From Hanleya hanleyi (lineage: Eukaryota; Mollusca; Polyplacophora; Lepidopleurida; Hanleyidae), in NCBI GenBank assembly GCA_036873755.1, contig JAVTVY010016160.1, positions 1-64,000 of the forward strand: DNA of 64,000 bases. Direction: 5' to 3'. The notes beneath the pieces are model-generated. The model did not search any database and had not been told where the DNA came from. It saw only the letters and a list, made by a program, of their open reading frames with translations. Of the stretch, positions 13,453-24,299 are shown in pieces (the stretch's first letter is position 1; each line of letters opens with the position of its first letter). The position numbers and the translations under genes were made by a program.

Positions 13453-13770
13453 GGAGGGATATGCAAGAGGTGGGAAAAACTGACGACGTCTGGCGACTAA
13501 AAAGCAACCCTATGACTTTACAGGAAAGATTCCCCCAGCACCTCACATTCAGACACGAGAATACAGTGGATTCTCGGACGTAGCTTTAGTATCTCAGCCG
13601 CGCTTTTATTGCAGATGTTCATGTGAAGACTATGGAGTATCCACATGACCATTAGCACTGGTTTAAGCGGAATTAGATACGCTAGCTCGGGAGCTGTTAT
13701 GACAGATCAGGTCAAACTCATCTGATCTAACTGGATGAGCATCGAGGACGTCTGAGACCCCAAGTGGGTA
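13453..13770 (+). repeat. Dispersed 'GCGATATGCAAGAGG' unit, copy in duplication copy 2
   Basis: It is collinear with 7352-7700, so it was present before the tandem duplication. It retains GGTGGGAAAAACTGACGACG and the CTCAGCCGCGCTTTTATTGC core. Confidence 0.8.
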
Positions 13771-14086
13771 AGCAGCATGAGTTTTGTACCATGTCTGTTG
13801 TCACGAGGGGAAGATTAATTATCTCTACATGATCACTGTACATGTATAGTCACTCATGTCCAGCTAATCATATCGTAGTTATATCGTCGCTTTATGGCCG
13901 AAATAGCGCTGAACGCGACGTTAAACCCTAACTCACTCACACACTGATGGAGTAAACGCTTCAACATGGGGTAAATCTGGTACCAAGAAAAAGTAACTTG
14001 TAATGCCCGACGCCGTACGGCTTGTATTATCCTCCAAAACAATAAACCTACACATACTGTTATGTATAAACCTAACGCTGTTATAT

Positions 14087-14290
14087 GAAATAGGGCTTTG
14101 GTTTATGGACGCGGAGATTCATTAATTACAAGCGTCTGGTCCGTCATTCATAATTCAGCCGTCGTTCCTTAAAGAATATCCGCGTCCATAATCCAAAGAC
14201 CTATGCCATATAACAGTATTAGCATGCACCAAATTAAAAAAAGACAATCATAGTATATATAAACATAGGCTAGTTTCCTGCAAGAGAGAA
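14087..14290. mobile_element. MITE-like palindromic element
   Basis: Left arm TTTATGGACGCGGAGATTC and right arm GAATATCCGCGTCCATAATC are inverted around a 40-base centre. Related single arms occur at 395-465, 6725-6855, 8165-8210, 12925-13030 and 53625-53720. Another copy inside the 26-bp minisatellite (50520-50690) shows that the family moves. Confidence 0.55.
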
Positions 14291-14989
14291 GCGGTCAACA
14301 GTTTTCAATGATGCCGGCAAGACATCATGATTTCCAGAAATATCAAATCCGCATCGCTGATCAGTATTCTTAGTCCATAATATTCTTTGTAAAGTCGTCA
14401 TCTAGAGAATGATGTATCATTCGATCATTCAGTTAATAGACGATCGCCGAGAAAATGTATGACGGACAAGTGAGTTTTCGTGTAACTATAGTATCGAAAC
14501 GCATAACATGAACGACAGTGCGTCATGCTTGGAATAAAACCAGCCATATGGACATGTGTAGTATAAATATATATTGGAGGGAATATAGCATTTAATTGCT
14601 CATATTAACATTGTTTTAAAATCCAGAGTCAAATATCGGAATGGAATAAGACATGTTGAATGATTGATGCAATAGGCATTAGACTTTTAATACTCAAATG
14701 TTTTAATGCTGAACTCGTCGTCTGAAAGATCTCGAATTTATGTTCCATGAATGATATCATATAAAACATGCCGCAATTGTTTTGTTGTGTTTATTTTTCA
14801 GCGAAATTGATGTTTTGAACTACTACAACATATATATTAGTAAATATACCCGTAAATATAAACTTTACTTCCTCTGTACCGGCAAATTTGAGCAGTTCCA
14901 AAGCGCTATTAACATTAACAATTAACATGGATGAAGCAAAGATCATCGTCGTACGGCACGTAGTTTCAAAGATGATACTCCCAAGATGT

Positions 14990-15755
14990 TTCCCACCTCT
15001 TGCATATCGCTCCAATTACTACTATAATTGAAAAACAGCAAAGAAGTTTTTTCTGACAACCTTTGATCAGAGTAAACTGAATTCTGATTAAATAATCAGC
15101 AGGGTGCAGCAATCATGTATATAACTGTATCGCCTGTATGTGCTTGTTTCTATTATCTAATGTGAGCTTATTTTAATTATTTGCCATGTATTGTGATCCT
15201 TTTGCTATGTAATTATGCAAAATATACTCCCCAGATGGAGGAATAAAGATGCTAATAATAATAATAATAACCTGTATATGGTAGAATTCTGCTAGTCCAC
15301 TCGACACTAGTCAGTCGACAAATATATGTAGGTTTATTTTTCGGTGGGAAATTTAAGCCGTACGACGTCGGATTTCACAGGTTAGTTTTTCTTGGTATCT
15401 TGCATTTACCACGTTACATCATCTTGAGGCGTTTTCTCCATCAGACGTCCAAGATGCTCATCTATTAACATCAGATGAGTTTTTTTAGCTGGTCTGTCAT
15501 CACAGCTCCCGAGCTAGCGTATCTAATTCCGTGTAAGCCGGTGCCAGAGGCCGTGTGGATACTTCATAGTCTCCACATGAACAGTAGCAATGAAAGCGCG
15601 GCTGAGATACTAAGGCTACCTCCGAGAATCCACCGCATTCTCGGGTCTGAATGTTGAATCTCGACGATTACTTTCCTGTAGAGTCATATGGTTGCTTTTT
15701 AGTCGCCAAACGTCGTCAAGTTTTCCCACCTCTTGCACATCGCTCCAATTTTCAA
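14990..15755 (-). mobile_element. Dispersed 'GCGATATGCAAGAGG' unit inserted in reverse
   Basis: Copy 1 reads GATACTCCCAAGCTTTCCAACAAGACG without a break at 8660-8690. Here the same sequence is split by a minus-strand dispersed unit. Both junctions carry CCCACCTCTTGCA(T/C)ATCGCTCC, suggesting at least one and a part of a tandem unit. An (AAT)n run lies at 15254-15270. Confidence 0.65.
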
Positions 15756-17879
15756 CAAGACGTAAATATAATGAAAATATTTCTCTACACATTCCCCATT
15801 TTCGTATGCCAGTGACCGGCAATTGATGAACATTCTTTCTATCGGAACAATGTACGATACCGAGAGGGCTAAATGATAAATAAACCATTGCATTTGAAGA
15901 TTTTTCTGATTTCTTCGACTCCAACGCTCCAGTCTCATTAACTCTCCAAGAATTCACGGGGGAAAACGGACTGGTGTGCCGTCGGTGTGGCATGTTCAGT
16001 CTTTTCTCAACGACCGAGCTGGTATATACACTGAACATTTTGACAGATATTTATGAATAAAGGGTGGCCGTGAATAATGTATCAGATGGAGTGAAACTTC
16101 GAGATTTGATCATACATGCAGTGCTTCGGTCAGGACGTGCTCGCCTGTCAATATATAGCACGTCTTGAAAGGGTTTACCGTATTAATGCGCCCGTTAATA
16201 AGATTATGAAATTGGAACGAATTTCACAATCTTCTAATGTTTGGAAATATAATAACTTAACTTGCGTAAAATGTAATAACGGTATCATCATTTCCTTCAT
16301 ATTTGTTTGCTACAGTCGGCGTGTTTTATGGAAACTATTTTACTATTGAACAGACTCGTCGTCAATCTCCGTAAATCTATGATGTATTTCCGGAATTGGT
16401 TTCTCAACGTCTGTGTCGGTGCTAATTGCTTCACATCGTAGGGCAACGAATCAAGTCAGGAGAGGTCTTCACTGATTACCGCTTTCCTGGGTCATTTTTT
16501 CGGGAATCGAGGAGAAAAATTGGACTGAAGATATGTGCAATAATGAATTTGAACTAAAATAAGTACAAAAATGTTCTCATATTTACTACATGTATAACAT
16601 ATGTGTTGTTCCCCCTAATGTTAAGATATAAGACCCATATCAGTTTGATATTCATTAGATAGGTGGCACCAACCTGTAACCATTTGAATCATCTAGTTAT
16701 ACGCGGTAAGACTGGCCCTGGGATCGTACGTATCCATTTTCAGCCGATTTTCGGCAACTATATGAGGGAATTCCTCGAAATCAACACCATGTGATGCTGT
16801 CAACTACCGACAAAACCCCAACGTAACCCGCCATTTTCGTCATGTGCTGTCCTACTTGGATGAAACGGAAGTTATTCATATCTGTATCTTTTGTAAGCTC
16901 AGACAATATAGATTTCAGAAGTAGTATGAAAAGCTTGTAATTTATCAGATTTCTTGAGTCTGTTCTCCGCCGGATGACGACCAAACAGTATACGATAAAG
17001 TATCGGATATCGCTCCGCATTAATGGCAACACACGATTCGCAAGCCATCTTATGGATGGAGAAGTGTACGCAAATGATGTGGTACTGGCCTGAGACCACT
17101 ATTAGAAATAGGCCCGATCATTTAGGCAACCTCTGCCAAAGAAGAGAATTGTTTTTACTTGTTTCCTGCCTCTGCTGTTCGGTTTATCTCAGGACATAAT
17201 AAGGTGTTGCTCAGAGGGACTATTTGGGTGCCTGTGCACTGCTTTCTTCAAGCAGAGAAAAAGGTCAAAAGTATGACGTCATTTTTACGAGCGCGTACAA
17301 CTCAAAATATAAGTGAGCAACATCTATCAAGATGTTTTTCTGGATGTAGCACTTGAATTAAACTACTTCTTGCCGATATATGGAAGTCCAAACTGCAAAA
17401 GGAAATCAGCGAGATATCATTACGTTAACATGGCTGTCATTGTAAATTGTAATGGTGGTCTAATGCCTACTTAGTGGCTACCGAGTTTGGCAGGGGTCTC
17501 CAATTCGCTAGAAAGTGTGTTATCGTATTATTTCTTGTTGTTATGCTCTCTGCAATGTTCCATGAATTGTGTCCAAAACCTTTTGCCAGACGGCATCTGA
17601 CTTCGAATGACTATATGAAAACAAGTAAAAGTTGACAGACATTGGCACTATCTTTTGAATAAACAGCTGTGCAATCTATTTTAGTTCCGCCGTATAATAG
17701 ACTATTTCACAGATCTGCGATTGTCGCTCAACATGACCAGCACACAAACAGGGGGACTGGGCAAACCGAACAGGTGCGCCTTAACCGGGCATGTACAGGC
17801 TGGCCTCACATGGAAAACACCACGAAGAAAATTTTTTCAAATGAGACGGCTGTATGGCAAGCCAAAGTGCTTTTTATTC

Positions 17880-18150
17880 CGAATTTCCGATATCGGGAAT
17901 TCAATTCCCGATATCGGAAATTCTAATTTCCGATATCGGAAATTGCAATTCCCGATATCGGAAATTGCAATTCCCGATATCGGAAATAGAATTTCCGATA
18001 TCGGGAATTAGAATTTCCGATATCGGAAATTCAGTGACAATTTTCGATATCGGAAATAGAATTTCCCATATCGGGAATTCAATTTCCGATATCGGAAATA
18101 GAATTTCCCATATCGGAAATTGTCACCGAATTCCCGATATCGGAAATGAA
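17880..18150. repeat. Palindromic minisatellite AATTTCCGATATCGGAAATT, left array
   Basis: About a dozen copies of a unit of about 21 bases, each close to a perfect palindrome centred on GATATC. Variants include CCCGATATCGGG and CCCATATCGG. Three frames stay open across it and give low-complexity (I)SDIGN or ISEI peptides; these are not genes. Confidence 0.95.
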
Positions 18151-18174
18151 AGCTGGAAGCTTAACAAAACCTAG

Positions 18175-18845
18175 GGGTGCATTCCACACCTAAATGATGT
18201 GCGGCTAAAAACAGGCATGGGTTCGGATCTTCGGCCATAAATAGATGTAAAATCTTTAACAAAAACCTTGTAAAAGTATATATTTTCTAAATGGGCACAC
18301 TCGTGCCCTTATTTCAGAAGACTTGTGAGCTATTGAAATTGAAAAGGAAAGACGTGCAATCCTCCGTAACCCTTCTTCAACTTTTCTGAAAAACTCCATA
18401 AAATATATGAAAATGTGTCAAATTCTACCCGCAACCCAGCGAAAACGTATGACATGATTTTCTTTTTATGTATGTTAAAGTGTTTCCCGTCCAAAGGACA
18501 ATTTAAAATGGCGAAAAAAACAGGGGGTCGACCTACTCCTTTTTTTGTAAAATTTTATGGCCATAAAGGAATCATTTTCGCTTCCCGAAAAAGTGCGGAT
18601 TTTGATCCGCCAGATATTCAATTCCGGACACGATTAACTCTGTAGAGGCGAGTGAGTGCGATCAACAAGCAAATATTATATCCTCGTTTGGAGAAATGGT
18701 TACGTCCAGCAGGGTGATACTATAGATATCAGTTAGTAGAAAGGTAAGAAGAATTACCTTGCTGTCAAAATCGGGCGACCTTCCCTATTATAAAATTAGG
18801 GAGACACCACTTTGTACGAAACCGTGGCAAGTGTGGAGTGCACCC
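18175..18845. mobile_element. Nested inverted-repeat element GGGTGCA..TGCACCC
   Basis: Termini GGGTGCATTCCACAC (left) and GTGGAGTGCACCC (right) are flanked by TAG on both sides (18172-18174 and 18846-18848). A diverged copy in the opposite orientation lies at 46762-47417. The 76-codon frame inside (18415-18645) is partly mirrored in the other copy but has no recognised domain. Confidence 0.75.
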
Positions 18846-18852
18846 TAGAGTT

Positions 18853-19137
18853 GCAATTTCCGATATCGAAAATTCAGTGACAATTTTCGATAACGGAAAT
18901 TGAATTTCCGATATCGGGAATTGTCCCCGAATTTCCGATATCGGAAATTGCAATTCCAGATATCGGAAATTCAATTTCCGATATCGAAAATTCTAATTTC
19001 CGATATCGGGAATTGCAATTTCCGATATCGGGAATTGCAATTTCCGATATCGAGAATTCAATTTCCGATATCGGAAATTGAAGGTCATGAATTTCCGATA
19101 TCGGAAATTTTAATTCCGATATCGGAAATTCTCGAAT
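18853..19137. repeat. Palindromic GATATC minisatellite, right array
   Basis: Same unit as the left array, again about a dozen copies, running into the right terminus of the host element. Together the two arrays could form one very long hairpin in single-stranded DNA. Confidence 0.95.
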
Positions 19138-19462
19138 AAAAAGCACTTTGGCTTGCCATACGGCTGGAAAGAAATATTAAACATTTGGTGCGAAAATGTT
19201 AACTAATAGTAGGTTTGGTACATGGCAACTATCTTTCCATTCGTTTTCTTATAATTAGAAATTGTGCTCAGTTTCCCCGTTGTTTCCCATATTAAAGAGC
19301 CTAGCTTATACAAACATGTCCAATGAAAGCTCACTCGTTCGGTCTTCGCTGTATCTCTCTGTGTACACTGATACGTAACGATCGCGTGTGTGGGTAATAG
19401 GCTATTGACTTCTTATGGTCGGGTGACTGGATCATTGTTCAACTGCATTTAAATGCTTCAAA

Positions 19463-22400
19463 ACGTAGACTGATACGATATTAATTCCTACTGAAGTTTA
19501 ACAAAAGTTTACTTAAATGCTATCTGAATTCATGTCTCAAACCACTCGACACGTCTTATCTGTTAAGAATGCCCAGGAATAAACGACTGTCATTTTGATC
19601 TCGATTACAGAGTATTCAATGGTAATCGTGCTGTCCTTATTGAAAATATTTCCGGATGAGCAGTTCACAAATCGGAACACGCGCTAGTAGTTTTGACACA
19701 TTGAGTACACGAGCGGTATTGAAATGTGTTGACGTGCTGCAAAGTAACAGGATGAACCAACACCGATTTATGGGACACCTGGGACAATCGATCTCGCAAG
19801 CATTAAGCTGAGTTCAGGATTCCAAATCCAAGCTTTCTTGTCAGATTAGTTGACAATTTTATAGTACATCTAACACCGATATTCGTTATGCTAATATTCA
19901 ATACATAACATCAGTTTCATGTACAATCACCGAAAGTTTGAAAACTCATACATTTACATGAAGAATGTAGCTCAGAATGGAATGTGCAAATACGTTTTTT
20001 GTTGTTGTAATTTTTCATCTTTAAATAATCTTTTGTTATATTGTATAATATATACGTACAACACCATATTTCCACTTCACATTGCATAAATAACAATCGC
20101 AAGAGAAGAGAGTCCAATTTTACATCAGATATAATCAGAACAGCCCGTTCATGATGCCACGTTTCCTTCAACTCAAAGCGGCAACAGCAGTTAGCCGCTG
20201 TAACTCCACTACCCAGCTCAGCGAGTAGAGCCTTAACGGAGTCGAACTGCGTAGTGGTGGCACCCGGATTAAATCGACTTACCTGGTGAACGCTCTGTAC
20301 GTTTGCCTCATTTCTTAACTCCCTTTTACTAAGCTTCAGACCTCACCCCTTCCATCTGCTCAAAGTAAACTGCGTATTACTATTGAATTCACCGCCTCCT
20401 CACTGGAGTCTCAAGTTTAGTTCACATCTCAGGATTCGGTCGGTTTTAATATATGACTTGTCCCAGCCATATGTTAAAATGAAGCTGTGGTGCGTATGTT
20501 ATTTGCCACACATCACTACTATGTACCTCATTCAATAATTAAGAAGGAACAATAGAGCACAATGATCACCACAGACACGCCTTGGAAAACCAGTTAAAAA
20601 TTGAACGTCGTCTGACGTTTATAATAACAGCCGTATTAAATCCGAAATCTCTGTGCATATCACATCGAATTGTTACCATATAATATTGTCAGAAGATATT
20701 ACATATTCTACACTCCTTTACATCCTTAGACGTTCAAAAGATAGTGAAAAAATGTTCGGCTTCCACTGAAAAATTGAAATGTGGAATTGATTTTGAGGGT
20801 CGATTATTCCATAGCTTCATCAATATGTATGACCGTCACAAATATGTATGACCGTCACAAACAAAACGAAGTACACATGGTAAAATGTAGAGATAAAATA
20901 CGGTCGTGGGACGGTGGATTTATCTTGTTTTGGAGGGATGTATTTCCCACAATCCTCAAAATCTTAAGAATTACGATAATGAATAAACACCTACACTGTA
21001 AACACTAAAGATAATTAACTCACGAACATTCACTAAAAACGAAACCAGCCCCAAGGTGTATTCCATGCCACGAAGATCTTACATTGAAACATATTTTGAT
21101 CGACTGTATATATTTTAAGATTGTGAGAGATTCTATTTATCAAACAGCTACTTTAAAAGATCTTTTAGTCAGGTGGAAGAAGACTGTATTTTAGGTTTAT
21201 TTGAGAGAAATCGGTTTGTTGTATAAATTTTAATGCATGTACATGTTTTTGGTGTGTTGTGTTGATTACTTCTGGATTACTGGGTTGTTAACTTGTTTTT
21301 GTTGGAATACTTAGAATTTTATTTGATCGTCGCTATATAGCTGAAATATTGCTGAACGCGACGTTAAACCTTAATTCTCTCTCTCCTTCTTGAACCAATA
21401 AAAAGCCAATAAAAAACCTGGACTCTTTCGGCTACAACTGAAATATGCGATCAACAGCAAAACCTCGATTATGTGTGCCTATTGTTCTATAGTCTGTCTC
21501 ATTTCCAGACAAAATTATTTAGATGCATGTCTAAACGCCGCAAACCATATCAAATAAACAAATGTAGCTGAAACGAAAAAACTGAGTCAGCAAGCACGAG
21601 TGAATCCCCAAGCAAATGAAAACTACATCTGCAAATATTCCGACCTTCCCCAGAAAAAAACTACTTACCGATATTTTTCCTGTGTGTGAGAGCGAGAATC
21701 CGTGTATATGTTCCGAAATGTGAAAATATTATGAACTCGTTTATGGGTGGCAGTCCACCTGATGTCTTCTTTTACCCATACAAATACTACAAACCCTTTT
21801 CTACGGTCACGGCACAGCCGCATAACGATGAAATTTGTATGTTAAAGCCGGGATGTGGAGCAGATTATGAATGTCGACTTAAAGATAGTATTTTGTTCCA
21901 TTTGTTATATATGTGGACGTTTGTTCTTCCTCTTAGTTGGTGACCCACCTACACTGTTCTATCTACTCAACCTGATGAAAGCTCCTTGAGCCTGTCTCGA
22001 TTTCCGAACAGCTCATGCGGAAAGACTTTTATTGAAGAAAGCACACGTACAGCTAAATACCCCGCTTTAAAAATGAAATTACTTTATTTGTTGACATTCT
22101 ACAGAAAACAGGATATGTGTCGAGTTACCGGGGTCCTACAAGGTTCTAATACATTAATTGAGGCCCGTTCCTTCTCATGAATTATTTTCATTTAATTCGA
22201 GTCCGTTATACTCCAGAAAGAATTATCTTCGTATCTTTTGGAACATTAAAATCAAATTGAAAGCCGAGAGTTCTTTGGGACATGAAATAATGACCCAACA
22301 TCCCGGTGTAATAAGCTTTGCTGTCCCGCTGAGAAAATCCCTCCCCCTCCCCCCACCCCCACTCTATGTGTGCTTCAACCCATACCCCAAAATATACCCC

Positions 22401-22865
22401 TGAAACCAAATCTAACCCTTATCTCAACCTGACCCAATACAATGACGTGTGCAATCCATTTTGGTTCCATGGTTCCAATTTAGTCCATTTGCCAGATTCG
22501 CGACTGTTACACACTCGGTCAGCCCACAAGAAGGGAGAGAGCGCAAAGTGAATAAGTGAGCATTCGCCGTGCATGTATAAGCTGAGCTTTTATTCAAAAC
22601 ACGAAGAATAATTACCTAATGTGAACGACTGGAAAGAAATATTAAATACTTGGTGCGAAAATGTGAACTAAAACTAGGCTGGGTATATGACAACTGTATT
22701 TGATGCTTTCCGCCCGTTTTCGTATAATCTACGTTTATGTTCCTTTTTCCGTTGTTTCCATAAGAACGCAGGCTTACCCGATATCCACGGATCAGTGTAA
22801 TGGGCTATTTAATTCTTATGAGCGTGAGAGGAATTCATTGTTCAACTTTATTTAAGTGCTTCAAA
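19463..22865. repeat. Tandem segmental duplication, copy 3 (partial)
   Basis: 19463-20460 matches copies 1 and 2 in order, and 22440-22865 matches the end of the unit (10310-10736). The middle (20460-22440) is unrelated or too diverged to align by eye and includes a LINE 3' end. The unit start appears again at 22866 and is cut off by LINE sequence, hinting at a former fourth copy. Confidence 0.65.
21100..21390 (+). mobile_element. LINE 3' end
   Basis: The decayed end of a reading frame (..YLREIGLLYKF, stop) is followed by a short 3' untranslated region. It ends TCGTCGCTATATAGCTGAAA, GCTGAACGCGACGTTAAACC and a CT-rich microsatellite. Homologous 3' ends lie at 22900-23190, 23730-23955, 35430-35660 and 44850-44985. 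The upstream element is missing, as is usual for 5'-truncated LINEs. Confidence 0.7.
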
Positions 22866-22899
22866 ACGTACTCAGATGGAATATTAATTACTGCTGATT

Positions 22900-23192
22900 A
22901 CCACAATAACTATGATTACCTGCACGGCATATCTTCCTCCTTTAAGATTGTAAGAGATTCTTTTTATCGAGCAACTACTTTGGAAGATCTTTTCGGTCGG
23001 GTGAGGGAGGACTGTGTCTTAGGTTATTTGAGAGAAATCGGTTTGTTACACAAGTTTTAATGTATGTATGTTTTAATGTGTTGGATTACTAAGTTATTAA
23101 CTTGAATACTTAGAATTTTGTTTGATCGTCGCTATATAGATGAAATATTGCTGAAGCGGACGTAAAAACTTAATTCTCTCTCTCTCTCTAAA
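22900..23192 (+). mobile_element. LINE 3' end, second copy
   Basis: An open C-terminal frame (..RVREDCVLGYLREIGLLHKF, stop at about 23058) leads into the same 3' tail as at 21390, ending in a (TC)n run. It follows directly on the truncated fourth duplication unit. Confidence 0.7.
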
Positions 23193-23239
23193 CTTCCTCC
23201 ACTGCGAATCAGGCGGTTACCTACCATTGCTAATGAAGT

Positions 23240-23500
23240 CTTCAAAATGTTATCTGAAAACACGCCTCTCTATTTGGAAGAGCTCGTTCCTCTTAGGAAA
23301 TCTTCTTACTATTTCCGATTTTCAAATGCCCTCAATCAACCAAAGGTACGTACGGCAAAATATGGTTTGAGGAGCTTTAGGTATGCTACAACAAAATTGT
23401 GGAATGAGCTACCAGACCACCTGCAAACAGAAGCTAGTTTAACAAGTTCTGTAAATACAGACTTTGAATGGGGAAACATGTGCGTGTGCTTCATGTAAAC
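23240..23500 (+). pseudogene. LINE reverse transcriptase C-terminal fragment
   Basis: The frame carries the segment that closes many non-LTR reverse transcriptases: YLEELVP near the start, then YGLRSFRYATTKLWNELPDH. This matches the YG.RSF..A.P.LWN.LP pattern known from Jockey/CR1-type elements. The catalytic part is absent, so it is a fragment. It lies just after another LINE tail, which points to repeated LINE insertion here. Confidence 0.7.
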
Positions 23501-23729
23501 TGCGATAATACTGTCCTTACGTATACATTTATGTCCACTATGTTCGCTATTTTCAGTGCACAGCTTTGTTTGCACCAATCTTTATTTTATGTATATATAT
23601 TTCAAAGTTTATGTTTACATGTTGTTGTTTTTGTGAGTTTTATGTCATCTTAATGAGTATCGGGTATATCACAGGGTTTTTTTTTATATACCAGCGTATT
23701 TAACCTGCGTGGATATGCTGCTTGCTTCT

Positions 23730-23960
23730 ATATGTGCATCTTAGGTTATTTGAGAGAAATTGGTTTGATGTATAAGTTTTAATGCATGTACATGTTTTTG
23801 GTGTGCTATGTTGATTACTTCTTTTATTGTTGGGTTGCTAACTTGTTCTTGTTGGAATGCTTAGAATTTTGTTTGGGCGTCGCTATATAGCAGAAATAGT
23901 GCTGAACGCGACGTAAAATCTTAATTCTCTCTCTCTCTCTTTCTCTCTCTCTATGTTAAT
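23730..23960 (+). mobile_element. LINE 3' end, third copy
   Basis: The YLREIGLMYKF ending and the 3' untranslated region (GTACATGTTTTTGGTGTGCT..) match 21200-21390. The tail ends in TTAATTCTCTCTCTC at 23920-23952. Confidence 0.7.
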
Positions 23961-24299
23961 TGGGTGTATATTTTTACTCTACATGTGATATGTAGATGTG
24001 TATACCTTGTGTGTATTGTAGCGGAAATTTCCTATACTAGATGAGTTAGTATGGAAACTTATTTTCCAATGTCTACGTATACTGCCACCAGTACCACTAA
24101 GGGTGATAGGAGCTGTATGAACTCTCGTTTTTTTATGCGAGACTTCAGCGATATCTGTTCTGTACTGGTTTGTATGATGTACGACTTCTCTCCTTATTGA
24201 ATATCTGCTTCAATAAACTTGAACACAATTATAACCAATCTCTCTTCTGGGGTACCACTACCAAAGGGGTACGTTTTCGTAGTGTCATCAAATATCTTA

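Larger units (their letters stand above)
17853..19160. mobile_element. 1.3-kb inverted-repeat element with palindromic satellite arms
   Basis: Ends are TATGGCAAGCCAAAGTGC at 17853 and its reverse complement finishing at 19160. The six bases CGGCTG flank both sides (17847-17852 and 19161-19166), as a target duplication. A related locus without the element exists at 22628-22640 (GAACGACTGGAAAGAAATATT), so insertion is directly visible. Each end continues into an array of GATATC-centred repeats, and a second element is nested in the middle. No transposase is present, so it is non-autonomous; the superfamily is unknown. Confidence 0.85.
10737..19462. repeat. Tandem segmental duplication, copy 2 (about 8.7 kb)
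   Basis: Same unit as copy 1, enlarged by insertions at about 11400-12655, 14990-15755, 16668-17088 and 17853-19160. The first and last blocks (10737-11280 and 19320-19462) match copy 1 (4413-4920 and 10600-10736) closely. No gene is recognised apart from repeat-derived frames. Confidence 0.8.

Noticed and set aside
15616..16038. 140-codon minus frame
   Set aside because: It runs from a dispersed repeat into tandem-unit DNA, and the matching frame in copy 1 (8631-8864) is broken and shorter.
17669..18174. Three overlapping open frames of 85-106 codons rich in ISEI, SDIGN and FPISE
   Set aside because: They are translations of the GATATC palindrome array, whose unit stays open in several frames on both strands.
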